From Halochromatium sp. (lineage in GTDB: Bacteria; Pseudomonadota; Gammaproteobacteria; Chromatiales; Chromatiaceae): a DNA stretch of 35,283 nucleotides. The stretch covers positions 8,685 to 43,967 of the forward strand of contig POWB01000008.1 in the NCBI GenBank assembly GCA_010912705.1, read 5' to 3'. Positions 7,187 through 13,788 of this stretch are shown here, piece by piece. A model generated the notes under the pieces. The model was given only the letters and a program-made list of their open reading frames with translations, did no database searches and was not told the DNA's origin. The stretch's first letter is position 1, and each line of letters begins with the position of its first letter. A program made the translations under genes and the position numbers.

Positions 7187-9044
7187 CGCCTCGCCGAGAT
7201 CCATCGCGAGGTGCGCAGCGCGCGGCTGTTCGTCGCCCTACACATGCACGCCGGCGACGGCAACATCCACACCAACATCCCGGTGCACTCGGCCAACTAT
7301 CAGATGCTGCAGGAGGCCGATCGGCTGGTCGATCGCATCATGGCGATCGCCGAGCGGCTCGATGGCGTGATCTCGGGCGAGCATGGCATCGGCCTGACCA
7401 AGGTGCGCTATCTGGCGCCCGAGAAGCTCGCCGCCTTCGCCGAGTACAAGCAGCGCGTCGATCCGCTGGGGCGTTTGAACCCCGGCAAGCTGCTGCCCGG
7501 CTCCGGGCTGGATGGCGCCTACACGCCGTCGCTGCAACTGGTCGAGCAAGAGGCGATCATCCTCGAGGCGACCGAACTCGGCGCGCTGAACGACGACATC
7601 AAGAACTGCCTACGCTGCGGCAAGTGCAAGCCGAAGTGCATGACCCATGTGCCGCGCGCCAATCTGGACTATTCGCCGCGCAACAAGATCCTCGGCACCG
7701 GCCTGATCATCGAGGCCTTCCTGTACGAAGAGCAGACCCGGCGCGGGCTCTCCGAGCGGCACTTCGACGAGATGAACGATGTCGCCGATCACTGCACCAT
7801 CTGCCATAAATGCCTGACGCCCTGCCCGGTCGATATCGACTTTGGCGATGTCACCATGCGCATGCGGCGCATCCTGGTCGAGCGCGGCAAGAAGCGTTCG
7901 ACCCCGGCTGGTAAGGCGGCGATGGCGTTCTTGAATACCCAGAATCCGCAGGCTATACGGGTCATGCGCAAAGGGCTGGCGGAATGGGGCTTCCAGGGGC
8001 TGAACCTGGCCAATGCGATGGCCAAGGGCCTGCATCTGACCGAGCAGCCAAATGCGCATCCGGGCGCCAGCAGCGGCACGCCCAATCCGGTTGGGCAGGC
8101 GGTCAACCTGGTCAGCCGCTCGATCCGCGTCGACCTGCCCAAGCGCACCTTCCGCCAGCTGCTCGGGCTCGAGGACCGCACCCGGGTGCCGATCCTCGCT
8201 GATCCGGCCAAGGTCGATGAAGACTCGGACGCGGTGTTCTACTTCCCCGGCTGCGGCTCCGAACGGCTGTTCTCGGACATCGGCCTGGCAACCCTCGCAA
8301 TGCTCTATGAGCAAGGCAGCCAGACCGTGCTGCCACCGGGCTATCTCTGCTGCGGCTATCCACAGCGCGCAGCCGGGCTCGAGGAATCCGGCCACCAGAT
8401 CACCACCGAGAACCGGGTGCTCTTCTTCCACCTTCCACCGTGTTGCCAACACGCTCAATTATTTGGATATCCGCACCGTCATCCTCTCCTGCGGCACCTG
8501 CATGGATCAGCTGCTCAAGTACGAGTTCGAGCGCATCTTCCCCGGCTGCCGGCTGCTCGACATCCATGAGTATCTGATGGAAAAGGGCGTCAGTCTGGAG
8601 GGCGTGAGCCTGGAGGGCGCCAGCAGCAAGCAGTATCTCTACCACGACCCCTGTCACACGCCGATGAAGACCTATCAGCCGACCTTGGTGGCGGAAAAAC
8701 TGATGGGGCAGAAGGTGCCGCTCTCGGATCGCTGCTGCGGCGAGGCTGGCACGCTGGGCACCAGCCGACCGGATATCGCCAATCAAGTCCGCTTCCGCAA
8801 GCACGAGGAGTTGACCAAGGGCATCCAGTCGCTCACTGGCAAGACCCGCGCCGAGAACGGCGAGGTCAAGCTGCTGACGTCATGCCCCGCCTGCCAGCAG
8901 GGCCTGGCCAAATACGCCGACGAGACCGGTCTGATGACCGATTACATCGTCGTCGAGCTAGCCCGGCATCGTCTTGGCGAGGGCTGGCAGCAGCGGTTCT
9001 TGGAGCAGGTGAAGGCTGGGGGAATTGAGCGGGTGCTGCTCTGA
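7187..9044 (+). pseudogene. FAD-linked oxidase / Fe-S oxidoreductase (DUF3683-type), truncated and frameshifted
   Basis: This remnant of about 619 codons comes from a very large D-lactate/2-hydroxyacid dehydrogenase-like protein. It starts mid-domain after an in-frame TAG (7184-7186) with the FAD-oxidase tail LHMHAGDGNIHTNIPV and VISGEHGIGLTKVRYL. It continues through two 4Fe-4S clusters (CLRCGKCKPKC; CTICHKCLTPC) and two CCG cysteine-rich blocks (YFPGCGSERLF...CCGYP; YHDPCH...CCGEAG...CPACQ). A perfect tandem TTCCACC duplication at 8426-8439 shifts the frame; removing one copy restores VLFFHRVANTLNYLD. The N-terminal half, including the FAD-binding lobe, is absent, so it cannot be an active enzyme. 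A complete paralogue may exist elsewhere. Confidence 0.85.
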
Positions 9045-9067
9045 TGTCGCATGACCCGCACCCCAGA

Positions 9068-9821
9068 TCAGCGCAGATCAAGCGGGCTCTTGGCCTCCTT
9101 GACCGTCACGCTTGGTAGGGTGTGGGTATAGATCATGGTGGTCCGTACATCGCTGTGGCCGAGCAGCTCCTGGATGGTGCGGATGTCGTAATTCGCTTGC
9201 AGTAAGTGGCTGGCATAGCTGTGCCTCAGCGTATGCGCGCTCGCCCGCTTGCGCAGCGCGACCCGCCCCACCGCCTCCTTGATCGCCTTCTGCACATGCG
9301 ACTCGTGCAGATGGAAGCGGCGGTACTCGCCGGTGTCGGGCACCTCCGTCAAGGTCTTGGCCGGAAAGAAATTTGGAATTGCTGGTTCTGGACGTACGCT
9401 TGCAGCTTCCGCGTCCATGCGCGGTACGACTTCAGCGTCTTCGCCGAGTAGTGCCTGACTTTGACTGCCGCTTCCAGGCCGCTGTACACACCCGGCCAAT
9501 CCAACGCGGCAGGTGCCGGCGGGTGCGGCGCGCCCATCGGGTCGGCCGGTTGCAGCGCCTGCTGATCCGCCGCCGGCGCCGGAATCGTGCCCGCTGCGCA
9601 TCGCCACCCCGTTCCGTCCCGCCGGCGCTGAGGCAAGCTCACTGCGGGTGATGGATGCGGCGCCAGCTGGCGGCGTCGGCCGGCTCGCGTCGGTACTTGT
9701 CGCAGAAATCCAGATAGAACCGCAGCCACCGACGAAAATGCGGTCGATGATGCTCGTCGACCCCAGTCGCCGACATGGCCGAGTCGAACTGGGTTGCGAC
9801 TTCTGGGGGGATGTCGAGCAT
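9068..9821 (-). pseudogene. intI: Integron integrase (IntI-type tyrosine recombinase), decayed
   Basis: Pieces in several frames spell an integron integrase. The start [13 protein letters not shown] with [14 protein letters not shown] is at 9821. The segment [29 protein letters not shown] follows in another frame. The C-terminus [23 protein letters not shown], then [30 protein letters not shown] and SPLDL, is in a third. The FFPAK and SPLDL blocks are integron-specific. Box II (H-x-x-R) and the catalytic tyrosine survive, but roughly 180 codons between YVQ and FFPAK are missing, with the first catalytic arginine and lysine. It is divergent from the cassettes as in normal integrons. Inactive. 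Confidence 0.87.
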
Positions 9822-9834
9822 TCTCGGGGTACCT

Positions 9835-9868
9835 GCGGGATAACATACGCCGCCGCAGGTTATCCCGC
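9835..9868. repeat. Perfect inverted repeat in the intI/attI region
   Basis: GCGGGATAAC at 9835-9844 is exactly complementary to GTTATCCCGC at 9859-9868, with a 14-base spacer. Beyond a 2-base bulge, CCT/AGG extends the stem. It lies just upstream of the integrase start and before the first cassette. It could be part of attI, a promoter operator of intI, or a hairpin. Confidence 0.6.
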
Positions 9869-9944
9869 GCAGGGATTGGGTTCAAGCTCCGGTTGTCCAC
9901 CCTGATATCCCGTGGTAAGTTATCCGGAAACCATACAATCACTG

Positions 9945-9951
9945 GTTAGGC
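9945..9951 (+). other. attI/cassette core site GTTAGGC
   Basis: GTTAGGC fits the integron core GTTRRRY. The recombination cut G|TT defines the left end of cassette 1 (9946-10541). Its complement GCCTAAC is found exactly as the R'' box of the attC at the far end of the same cassette, as expected. Confidence 0.8.
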
Positions 9952-9979
9952 AATATAAATAACACTTGTTGACTCTACT

Positions 9980-10216
9980 ATGGATTTCGAAATCGTCGGT
10001 AGCATAAGGGACATTCAGCCAATTGCGACCGGAACGGGAATCCGAGATTTGATGAGGCTGAACAAACAATACGGGCGCGGCAAATGGAGAAAATTGAAAG
10101 GTTTTGCAGCCGTCCGTTTGTTAGACGGCACTGTTCATACAGCTGAGATCCATTGGTACGAGGCTCACGGCATCGGCAAGAAAGAATTCAAACTCAAATT
10201 ACCGCTTCTTTACTAG
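9980..10216 (+). CDS. Cassette 1, small conserved protein A (unnamed)
   Basis: This 78-residue protein has the core RKLKGFAAVRLLDGTVHTAEIHWYEAHGIGKKEFKLK. I recognise this as a widespread small unnamed family (IHWYEAHGIG signature) often paired with the next protein, but I know no function. No signal peptide or membrane segment is present. It is the first ORF after the integron core site. It is followed after four bases by the second ORF, so the two share a cassette and probably a transcript. Its AT content and codon use differ from the GC-rich flanks, typical for cassettes. Confidence 0.75.
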   Translation: MDFEIVGSIRDIQPIATGTGIRDLMRLNKQYGRGKWRKLKGFAAVRLLDGTVHTAEIHWYEAHGIGKKEFKLKLPLLY

Positions 10217-10220
10217 CATC

Positions 10221-10457
10221 ATGAATACTCCCCACACAGAAAGTTCAACTTTTGCGGTCTGCATCAACAACGACGGATATCTGGCGTCTCTGGAAATCGG
10301 AAAAATCTATGAAATTTTGACCGACGAAAGCGCGGAATCTCATGGATATTTTCGGGTCATCGACGAAAGCGGAGAGGATTATGCTTACGCAAAGGATCGC
10401 TTTTACCCTTTAAGTATTCCCATGGCTTTGGAACAAGCGCTTTTCCGCGCGGCGTGA
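10221..10457 (+). CDS. Cassette 1, small conserved protein B (unnamed)
   Basis: This 78-residue acidic protein contains FAVCINNDGYLASLEIGKIY, then FRVIDESGEDYAYAKDRFYPLSIP. The CI-N-x-GY-x-ASLE and DESGEDY blocks are shared by many short uncharacterised proteins of bacteria and cyanobacteria; the function is unknown. It begins four bases after the stop of protein A and ends 19 bases before the attC. Both lie in a single 596-base cassette, so they move together and may act as a pair. The base composition is richer in A+T than the neighbours. Confidence 0.75.
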   Translation: MNTPHTESSTFAVCINNDGYLASLEIGKIYEILTDESAESHGYFRVIDESGEDYAYAKDRFYPLSIPMALEQALFRAA

Positions 10458-10475
10458 CCACAGAATCAACTGTCG

Positions 10476-10547
10476 GCCTAACACGGTGCCCCAGCCGAAA
10501 CCGGTTTCGCTCTCGCTCAACCGGCTCGGCTGAGCTTGGCGTTGGGC
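10476..10547 (+). other. attC recombination site of cassette 1
   Basis: R'' box GCCTAAC (10476-10482) and R' box GTTGGGC (10541-10547) bound a 72-base imperfect palindrome. Stems CAGCCGA/TCGGCTG and CCGGTT/AACCGG close on the terminal loop TCGCTCTCGCTC. R'' is complementary to the core at 9945-9951, as required if this site ends the cassette that starts there. Confidence 0.88.
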
Positions 10548-10563
10548 GCAATAGGACTCGGTG

Positions 10564-11049
10564 ATGCCGACGGTATACGTTGAAACATCGATCGTCAGCT
10601 ATCTTCGGCAAAGGCCGAGCAACCAGGTTGTAACTGCCGCTCGTCAGTTGCTCACGCATCGCTGGTGGAACCTGGAGCGAGAGCACTACGAGCTTGTGAT
10701 TTCGCAGTACGTCTTAGACGAAGCAGGAGCTGGCAATCCTGCGCTTGCAGCCGAGAGGGTGGCACTACTTGAGCACATTCCGCTGCTTCCCCACGCACCT
10801 GAAATCGTAGAGCTTGCTGAGCAGATCATGGCGCTTCACGTGTTGCCCGACAAGGCCCAGGTGGATGCCCTTCACATTGCGTCGGTTGCCTACCATGAAA
10901 TCGACTATCTTCTGACCTGGAACTGCAAGCACATCGCAAACGCGAGAATTCTGCCAAGAATTTACGACCTGTTTGCTAGATTAGGCATCTACATCCCCAC
11001 CATTTGCACTCCAGAAGAATTACTAGGCGAGGATACAGAACATGGCTGA
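10564..11049 (+). CDS. Cassette 2 PIN-domain (VapC-like) toxin
   Basis: This 161-residue PIN-fold protein carries VYVETSIVSYL (acidic position 7), VLDEAGAGNPALAAER, and DALHIASVAYHEIDYLLTWN with CKHIANA. These acidic residues form the metal site of PIN ribonucleases, though the first is glutamate rather than aspartate, as is common in this subgroup. ATG 10564 is preceded in frame by GTG 10561. It sits 17 bases after the cassette border and overlaps the next gene by eight bases (ATGGCTGA), the standard toxin-antitoxin coupling. It probably stabilises the cassette array. Confidence 0.85.
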   Translation: MPTVYVETSIVSYLRQRPSNQVVTAARQLLTHRWWNLEREHYELVISQYVLDEAGAGNPALAAERVALLEHIPLLPHAPEIVELAEQIMALHVLPDKAQVDALHIASVAYHEIDYLLTWNCKHIANARILPRIYDLFARLGIYIPTICTPEELLGEDTEHG

Positions 11050-11266
11050 CACCCTGATCGAAGAGATACATCAAACTCGCACTGCCATATCTGAGCGGTT
11101 CCACGGCAATATCACAGCAATTGCCGATGATGCTGCCGCTCGTCAGTCTGCATCCGGACGGGCGATTTGGAAACCGGAGACGCCCAACAAAAGCGCCACC
11201 TCCGACCGCGGGCTGGCTGGCCGTCGCTATCGCTCCGGCCAGCCAGCCCGCGGCGGGGTGCGCTGA
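11042..11266 (+). CDS. Partner (antitoxin-like) of cassette PIN toxin, tail encoded by attC
   Basis: This 74-residue ORF overlaps the PIN gene. Residues 1-45 (MADTLIEEIHQTRTAISERF, then ITAIADDAAARQSASGRAIW) match the small proteins commonly encoded next to this PIN subgroup and presumably neutralise it. From about residue 47, PETPNKSATSDRGLAGRRYR and beyond is translated from the attC hairpin itself (11182-11275), with the stop at 11264-11266 inside the site. The C-terminal 27 or so residues are therefore read from the recombination site rather than an ordinary coding tail, or the true end was lost when the cassette formed. Confidence 0.7.
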   Translation: MADTLIEEIHQTRTAISERFHGNITAIADDAAARQSASGRAIWKPETPNKSATSDRGLAGRRYRSGQPARGGVR

Positions 11267-11275
11267 ACGTAGGGC
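11182..11275 (+). other. attC recombination site of cassette 2
   Basis: R'' GCCCAAC (11182-11188) complements the GTTGGGC that opens this cassette. The R' position reads GTAGGGC (11269-11275), one base off GTTRRRY. An 18-base perfect stem (11206-11223 with 11236-11253) closes on the loop TCGCTATCGCTC. Below it, AGCGC, ACC and CCG pair with GCGCT, GGT and CGG, leaving single bulged bases C, T and A on the left arm, as in the extrahelical bases of folded attC sites. Confidence 0.85.
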
Positions 11276-11298
11276 GCACGAAAAGAGAGTAAAGATAT

Positions 11299-11391
11299 AT
11301 GCCCGAAATCACCCGTTTTTACGGAATCATCATCAAACTTCATCGAGAAAGAGCACCAGGGGCCGTTCGCTGCGTTCGCACCATTGGGTGA
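11299..11391 (+). pseudogene. DUF4160-family gene, only the first 14 codons (cassette 3)
   Basis: ATG 11299 opens MPEITRFYGIIIKL, the hallmark N-terminus of DUF4160 proteins (normally about 80-100 residues, with PHFHA next). After about 11340 the frame runs into the antisense of an ATPase gene and stops at 11391. It starts 24 bases after the attC end, so it is the beginning of a third cassette cut off by a deletion or insertion junction. DUF4160 genes are common toxin-antitoxin-like companions. Confidence 0.7.
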
Positions 11392-11735
11392 GGAATTCTC
11401 GCAGCGCGCGCGTTGGGGCATTGCGTGCCAGCATCTCGTCGGCGAGCTTGTACAGACCGGTGTCGCCATGCTCCAGACGTGCCTCGGCGGCGATGGTCTG
11501 CACGATGTCGGTCATCGCCAGCCCGAGATTCTCGCGCGCCGCCTGAGCGGTCTCGAGATTGGCATAGACCGCCAGATACTGCCCTTCGCGGTTGAGCCGT
11601 TCCATCAGCGCGCAGGCAGGAGGTCTTGCCGGTCTGGCGTGGGGCATGGAGCAGGAAGTATTTTTGCTGCTCGAGCGGCGGCAGCACATAGTGCATCTCG
11701 GGGCGCACCGGGCCTTCAGTGTTGAAGAAGCGCAT
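11342..11735 (-). pseudogene. AAA-type ATP-binding protein, broken
   Basis: The start MRFFNTEGPVRPEMHYVLPP is at 11735, then Walker A LLHAPRQTGKTS, a frameshift, and continuation MERLNREGQYLAVYANLETA to Walker B RPLVLFLDEV, where the gene ends at the junction with the DUF4160 scrap. Relatives (AAA-like ATPases with a C-terminal PD-(D/E)xK domain, about 500 residues) have some ten more residues between PPLE and QKYF, so a small internal deletion is also likely. More than two thirds of the gene is missing. Not functional. Confidence 0.75.
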
Positions 11736-11816
11736 GGCGGTGTCTTCCGGCGGTGATTGATTGGCCGGGTTTCGTGAACCTGGCCATTGGCCGGTCAGTT
11801 TAACCCGCTTTCTGAT

Positions 11817-12000
11817 GCATCCAGCACGGCCTCAGTCCACATCACCTTGCAAGTCCGCCCAGATGGCACGTGCACAGGCACGTGGACAGCGGCACGGCGA
11901 CGGAGCCGGCGTGGCCGTCCTTGTTGACCTGGAAGTAGTCGCACACGCCCCAGTGGTCGATGACCAGGAAGTCCACCTTTTCCTGCCCGGCGGTGCATTG
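11817..12000 (-). pseudogene. Possible restriction helicase (HsdR-like) fragment
   Basis: Read leftward from 12000, one frame gives QEKVDFLVIDHWGVCDYFQV followed by NKDGHAGSVAVPLST and a stop near 11842. The LVIDHWG...DYF pattern recalls DEAD/DEAH-type type I restriction subunits, but the piece is short and I hold this loosely. It is flanked by other gene wrecks (ATPase, TumE), so a debris origin is plausible. Nothing else is recognised between 11736 and 12011. Confidence 0.3.
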
Positions 12001-12011
12001 TCTCGATCACA

Positions 12012-12123
12012 GAAAAGCGATCACAAGCACTTAGGCCTCGATTAGCACGAAACACCCTATGTCTTCCTGTCGCTGCCTTAGTTGCTGGACGATTTCCTGA
12101 CCGATGTTGCTACTTTGCTGTGA
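12012..12123 (+). pseudogene. TumE-family (DUF6516) toxin remnant
   Basis: In the first forward frame the bases read KSDHKHLGLD-stop-HETPYVFLSLP-stop-LLDDFLTDVATLL-stop. This is the C-terminal block GDHKHLG...PY.F......LL.DF..DV of TumE toxins, with two nonsense codons. It ends at 12123, 11 bases before the HVO_A0114-type antitoxin start, the standard order for this pair. The N-terminal half is missing. Confidence 0.7.
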
Positions 12124-12134
12124 GGATTCTGGCT

Positions 12135-12480
12135 ATGCCCACGCTGATGATTGATGTCTGTGATTTGGAGACTACGAAGGCGCGGATGCTGGCTGCGCTG
12201 GAAGGGGCCGAGCCGCAGATGAATATCCTGTCGTTTCCGTCCGAAGAGCAGCTGTTCACGGTACTGACGGCGCAGCGCTGGACGCTGCTGCGAGCCTTGG
12301 CCGGCGCCGGTCCTGTTGGCGTGCGTGAACTGGCGCGGCGCGTTGAGCGCGATGTCAAAGGTGTGCATGGCGACGCTCAAGCGCTCGTCAAGGCGGGTGT
12401 GGTCGACAAGCTACCGACTGGCAATGCACTTTCCTTACGATGCCATGCATCTGGAACTGGACCTCAAGGCAGCGGCTTAA
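12135..12480 (+). pseudogene. HVO_A0114-family (TumA-like) antitoxin, frameshifted
   Basis: From ATG 12135 the frame encodes a winged-helix protein: LTAQRWTLLRALAGAGPVGV, RELARRVERDVKGVHGDAQA and LVKAGVVDK. Near 12428 the frame shifts, and the conserved end HFPYDAMHLELDLKAAA continues in another frame to TAA at 12478-12480. Without the shift it would be a normal DNA-binding antitoxin of about 115 residues. The unshifted frame runs on through to the next gene and creates a false 250-residue fusion. Both members of the pair are thus broken. Confidence 0.75.
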
Positions 12481-12542
12481 CCCAACGCTGGTACCATACA
12501 AGCCTGACACAAGACAATACTATCGCAGAGGCAACAGACGAC

Positions 12543-12872
12543 ATGGAAATGACAGGCAAGATCATCCAGGTGCTGCCGGAGAAGAACGGTACTTCGGCCC
12601 GCGGCCCCTGGCGCAAGCAGGAGTACGTGATCGAACTCCCGGGCGACTACCCGAAGCAGGTCTGCTTCATGCTCTGGGGCGATCGTATCGATCAATTCGG
12701 CATCCGCGAAGGCCAGGATCTGACCGTCAGCTTTGACCTCGAGAGCAGGGAGTTCAACGGCCGCTGGTACACCGATGTGAAGGCTTGGCGCGTCGCGCCA
12801 GCCGGTTCCAGCGAGCCAGGTTCCGGGCTCCAGGATGAGCCACCGGCCTACGATGAGGAGCCACCCTTCTAA
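12543..12872 (+). CDS. DUF3127 family protein
   Basis: This 109-residue protein starts MEMTGKIIQVLPEKNGTSA. Residues 1-85 (ARGPWRKQEYVIELPGDYPK, VCFMLWGDRIDQF, LTVSFDLESREFNGRWYTD, VKAWRV) match DUF3127, a small OB-like fold often described as a single-strand-binding-like protein. An acidic proline-rich tail (DEPPAYDEEPPF) ends in phenylalanine, much like the C-terminal tip of SSB. The ATG was chosen because homology begins exactly there. The frame is open upstream only because of the antitoxin frameshift. It is intact, unlike its left neighbours. Role in the cell unknown. Confidence 0.85.
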   Translation: MEMTGKIIQVLPEKNGTSARGPWRKQEYVIELPGDYPKQVCFMLWGDRIDQFGIREGQDLTVSFDLESREFNGRWYTDVKAWRVAPAGSSEPGSGLQDEPPAYDEEPPF

Positions 12873-12896
12873 CCGACAGGGGCCATAAAACCGAGT

Positions 12897-13355
12897 CTAA
12901 TCGACCACCCGCTGCGCCACCGATGCGCCCCGATAAAAGGTTGTGGCAAAGGTACCGACAAGGCGATTCTCATCAGCGACGCGCCACTTGATTGCACCTC
13001 GGCCGGCGCGATCACCATTACGCTCAAAGATCCAGATAATGATCTGATCGCGCCTTCGCAGACCCTCGACCAGTTGCAGGCTAGTCTGCGCACGCGGCCC
13101 GGGCTTGCCGTCGTTGACGGCTATCGTCTCCCCTTCGCCTTGTAGTCGGCCATCTTGCTCACTTAGCTGGAGCTGGTAGCGGAAGCTCCAGTCCTTGTAG
13201 GGCCCCCACTGCACCAGATGATACAGCTCCCAGTGGCCATCTAGCGCGATGTCTGTGGTTGTATCGAAGCGGCTTTGAATCACCGCAACTGCGGCGAGCA
13301 GCATCACAACCGCAGCAAGGGTCAATAGAAAGGCACTCACCGGACGCATACTCAT
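12897..13355 (-). CDS. Membrane-anchored hypothetical protein
   Basis: This 152-residue protein has a single N-terminal membrane segment (about residues 8-27, FLLTLAAVVMLLAAVAVIQS). A soluble domain of about 120 residues, likely periplasmic, follows with a beta pattern (GHWELYHLVQWGPYKDWSFR, YQLQLSEQDGRLQGEGETI, IIWIFERNGDRAGRGAIKW). The gain-in-GAIKWRVADENRLVGTFATT pattern resembles small lipocalin/META-like beta barrels, but I do not recognise a family. GAGGGGG lies 10 bases ahead of ATG 13355; ATG 13349 is an alternative. It stands alone, convergent with the DUF3127 gene. Confidence 0.65.
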   Translation of the reverse strand: MSMRPVSAFLLTLAAVVMLLAAVAVIQSRFDTTTDIALDGHWELYHLVQWGPYKDWSFRYQLQLSEQDGRLQGEGETIAVNDGKPGPRAQTSLQLVEGLRRRDQIIIWIFERNGDRAGRGAIKWRVADENRLVGTFATTFYRGASVAQRVVD

Positions 13356-13788
13356 GACTGAGCCCCCTCGGCAAGGACTACGGCCGCAGGGCTCGCGCTG
13401 AGCCTAGGGTGAGCTAGCAGTTCGCTTTGCGCCAGCGCCAGCAGCCGCCGTACCGGCAGTTGCACTGCTGACTGCCGAGCCCTGCGGGCCGATCGCACCT
13501 GAACTGACGTTCGTTTGCCTCTCCTCAATGTCCTGAGCCCATTGCTAAGGTTAGTCTCCGCGCTGAGCCACTTAAGCTCGCGCCTCTGCGCCTGGAAAAC
13601 AACCGCCGTCGTCCGGAGCATTCGACATCCAGCATAACGCCGTTGCCGGATCAGAGGTTCTTGCATTCTGACCATTAGGTTCTTTACCCTCATATTCTTC
13701 CTGAGTGGTCGCGACAGACGCCAAGCTTTAAGCTGTCGCCCGCGCCGACGGCGGCGGACAGGCCGGACGTCAACGACACGAGTGATCT
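13356..13788. other. 433-base intergenic region upstream of GH13 gene
   Basis: No convincing gene. A leftward 113-codon frame (13352-13693), very rich in Arg and without recognisable motifs, overlaps the next ATG but is probably chance. GCGACAG (13711-13717) and CTGTCGC (13733-13739) form a 7-base stem with a 15-base loop containing AAGCTT, 50 bases ahead of the GH13 start: a possible operator or leader hairpin. Confidence 0.4.

Noticed and set aside
7610..8458. Long antisense ORF (282 codons) within the oxidoreductase remnant
   Set aside because: A shadow of the coding strand in GC-rich DNA; the sense strand has clear Fe-S motifs.
12120..12872. A single 250-residue helix-turn-helix/DUF3127 fusion protein
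   Set aside because: The antitoxin's conserved end is present in another frame with its own stop at 12480, and DUF3127 homology begins at an ATG; the fusion is caused by a frameshift.
13352..13693. Leftward 113-codon ORF overlapping the start of the membrane-anchored protein by four bases
   Set aside because: Arginine-rich composition, no motif and no ribosome site; probably chance in GC-rich DNA.
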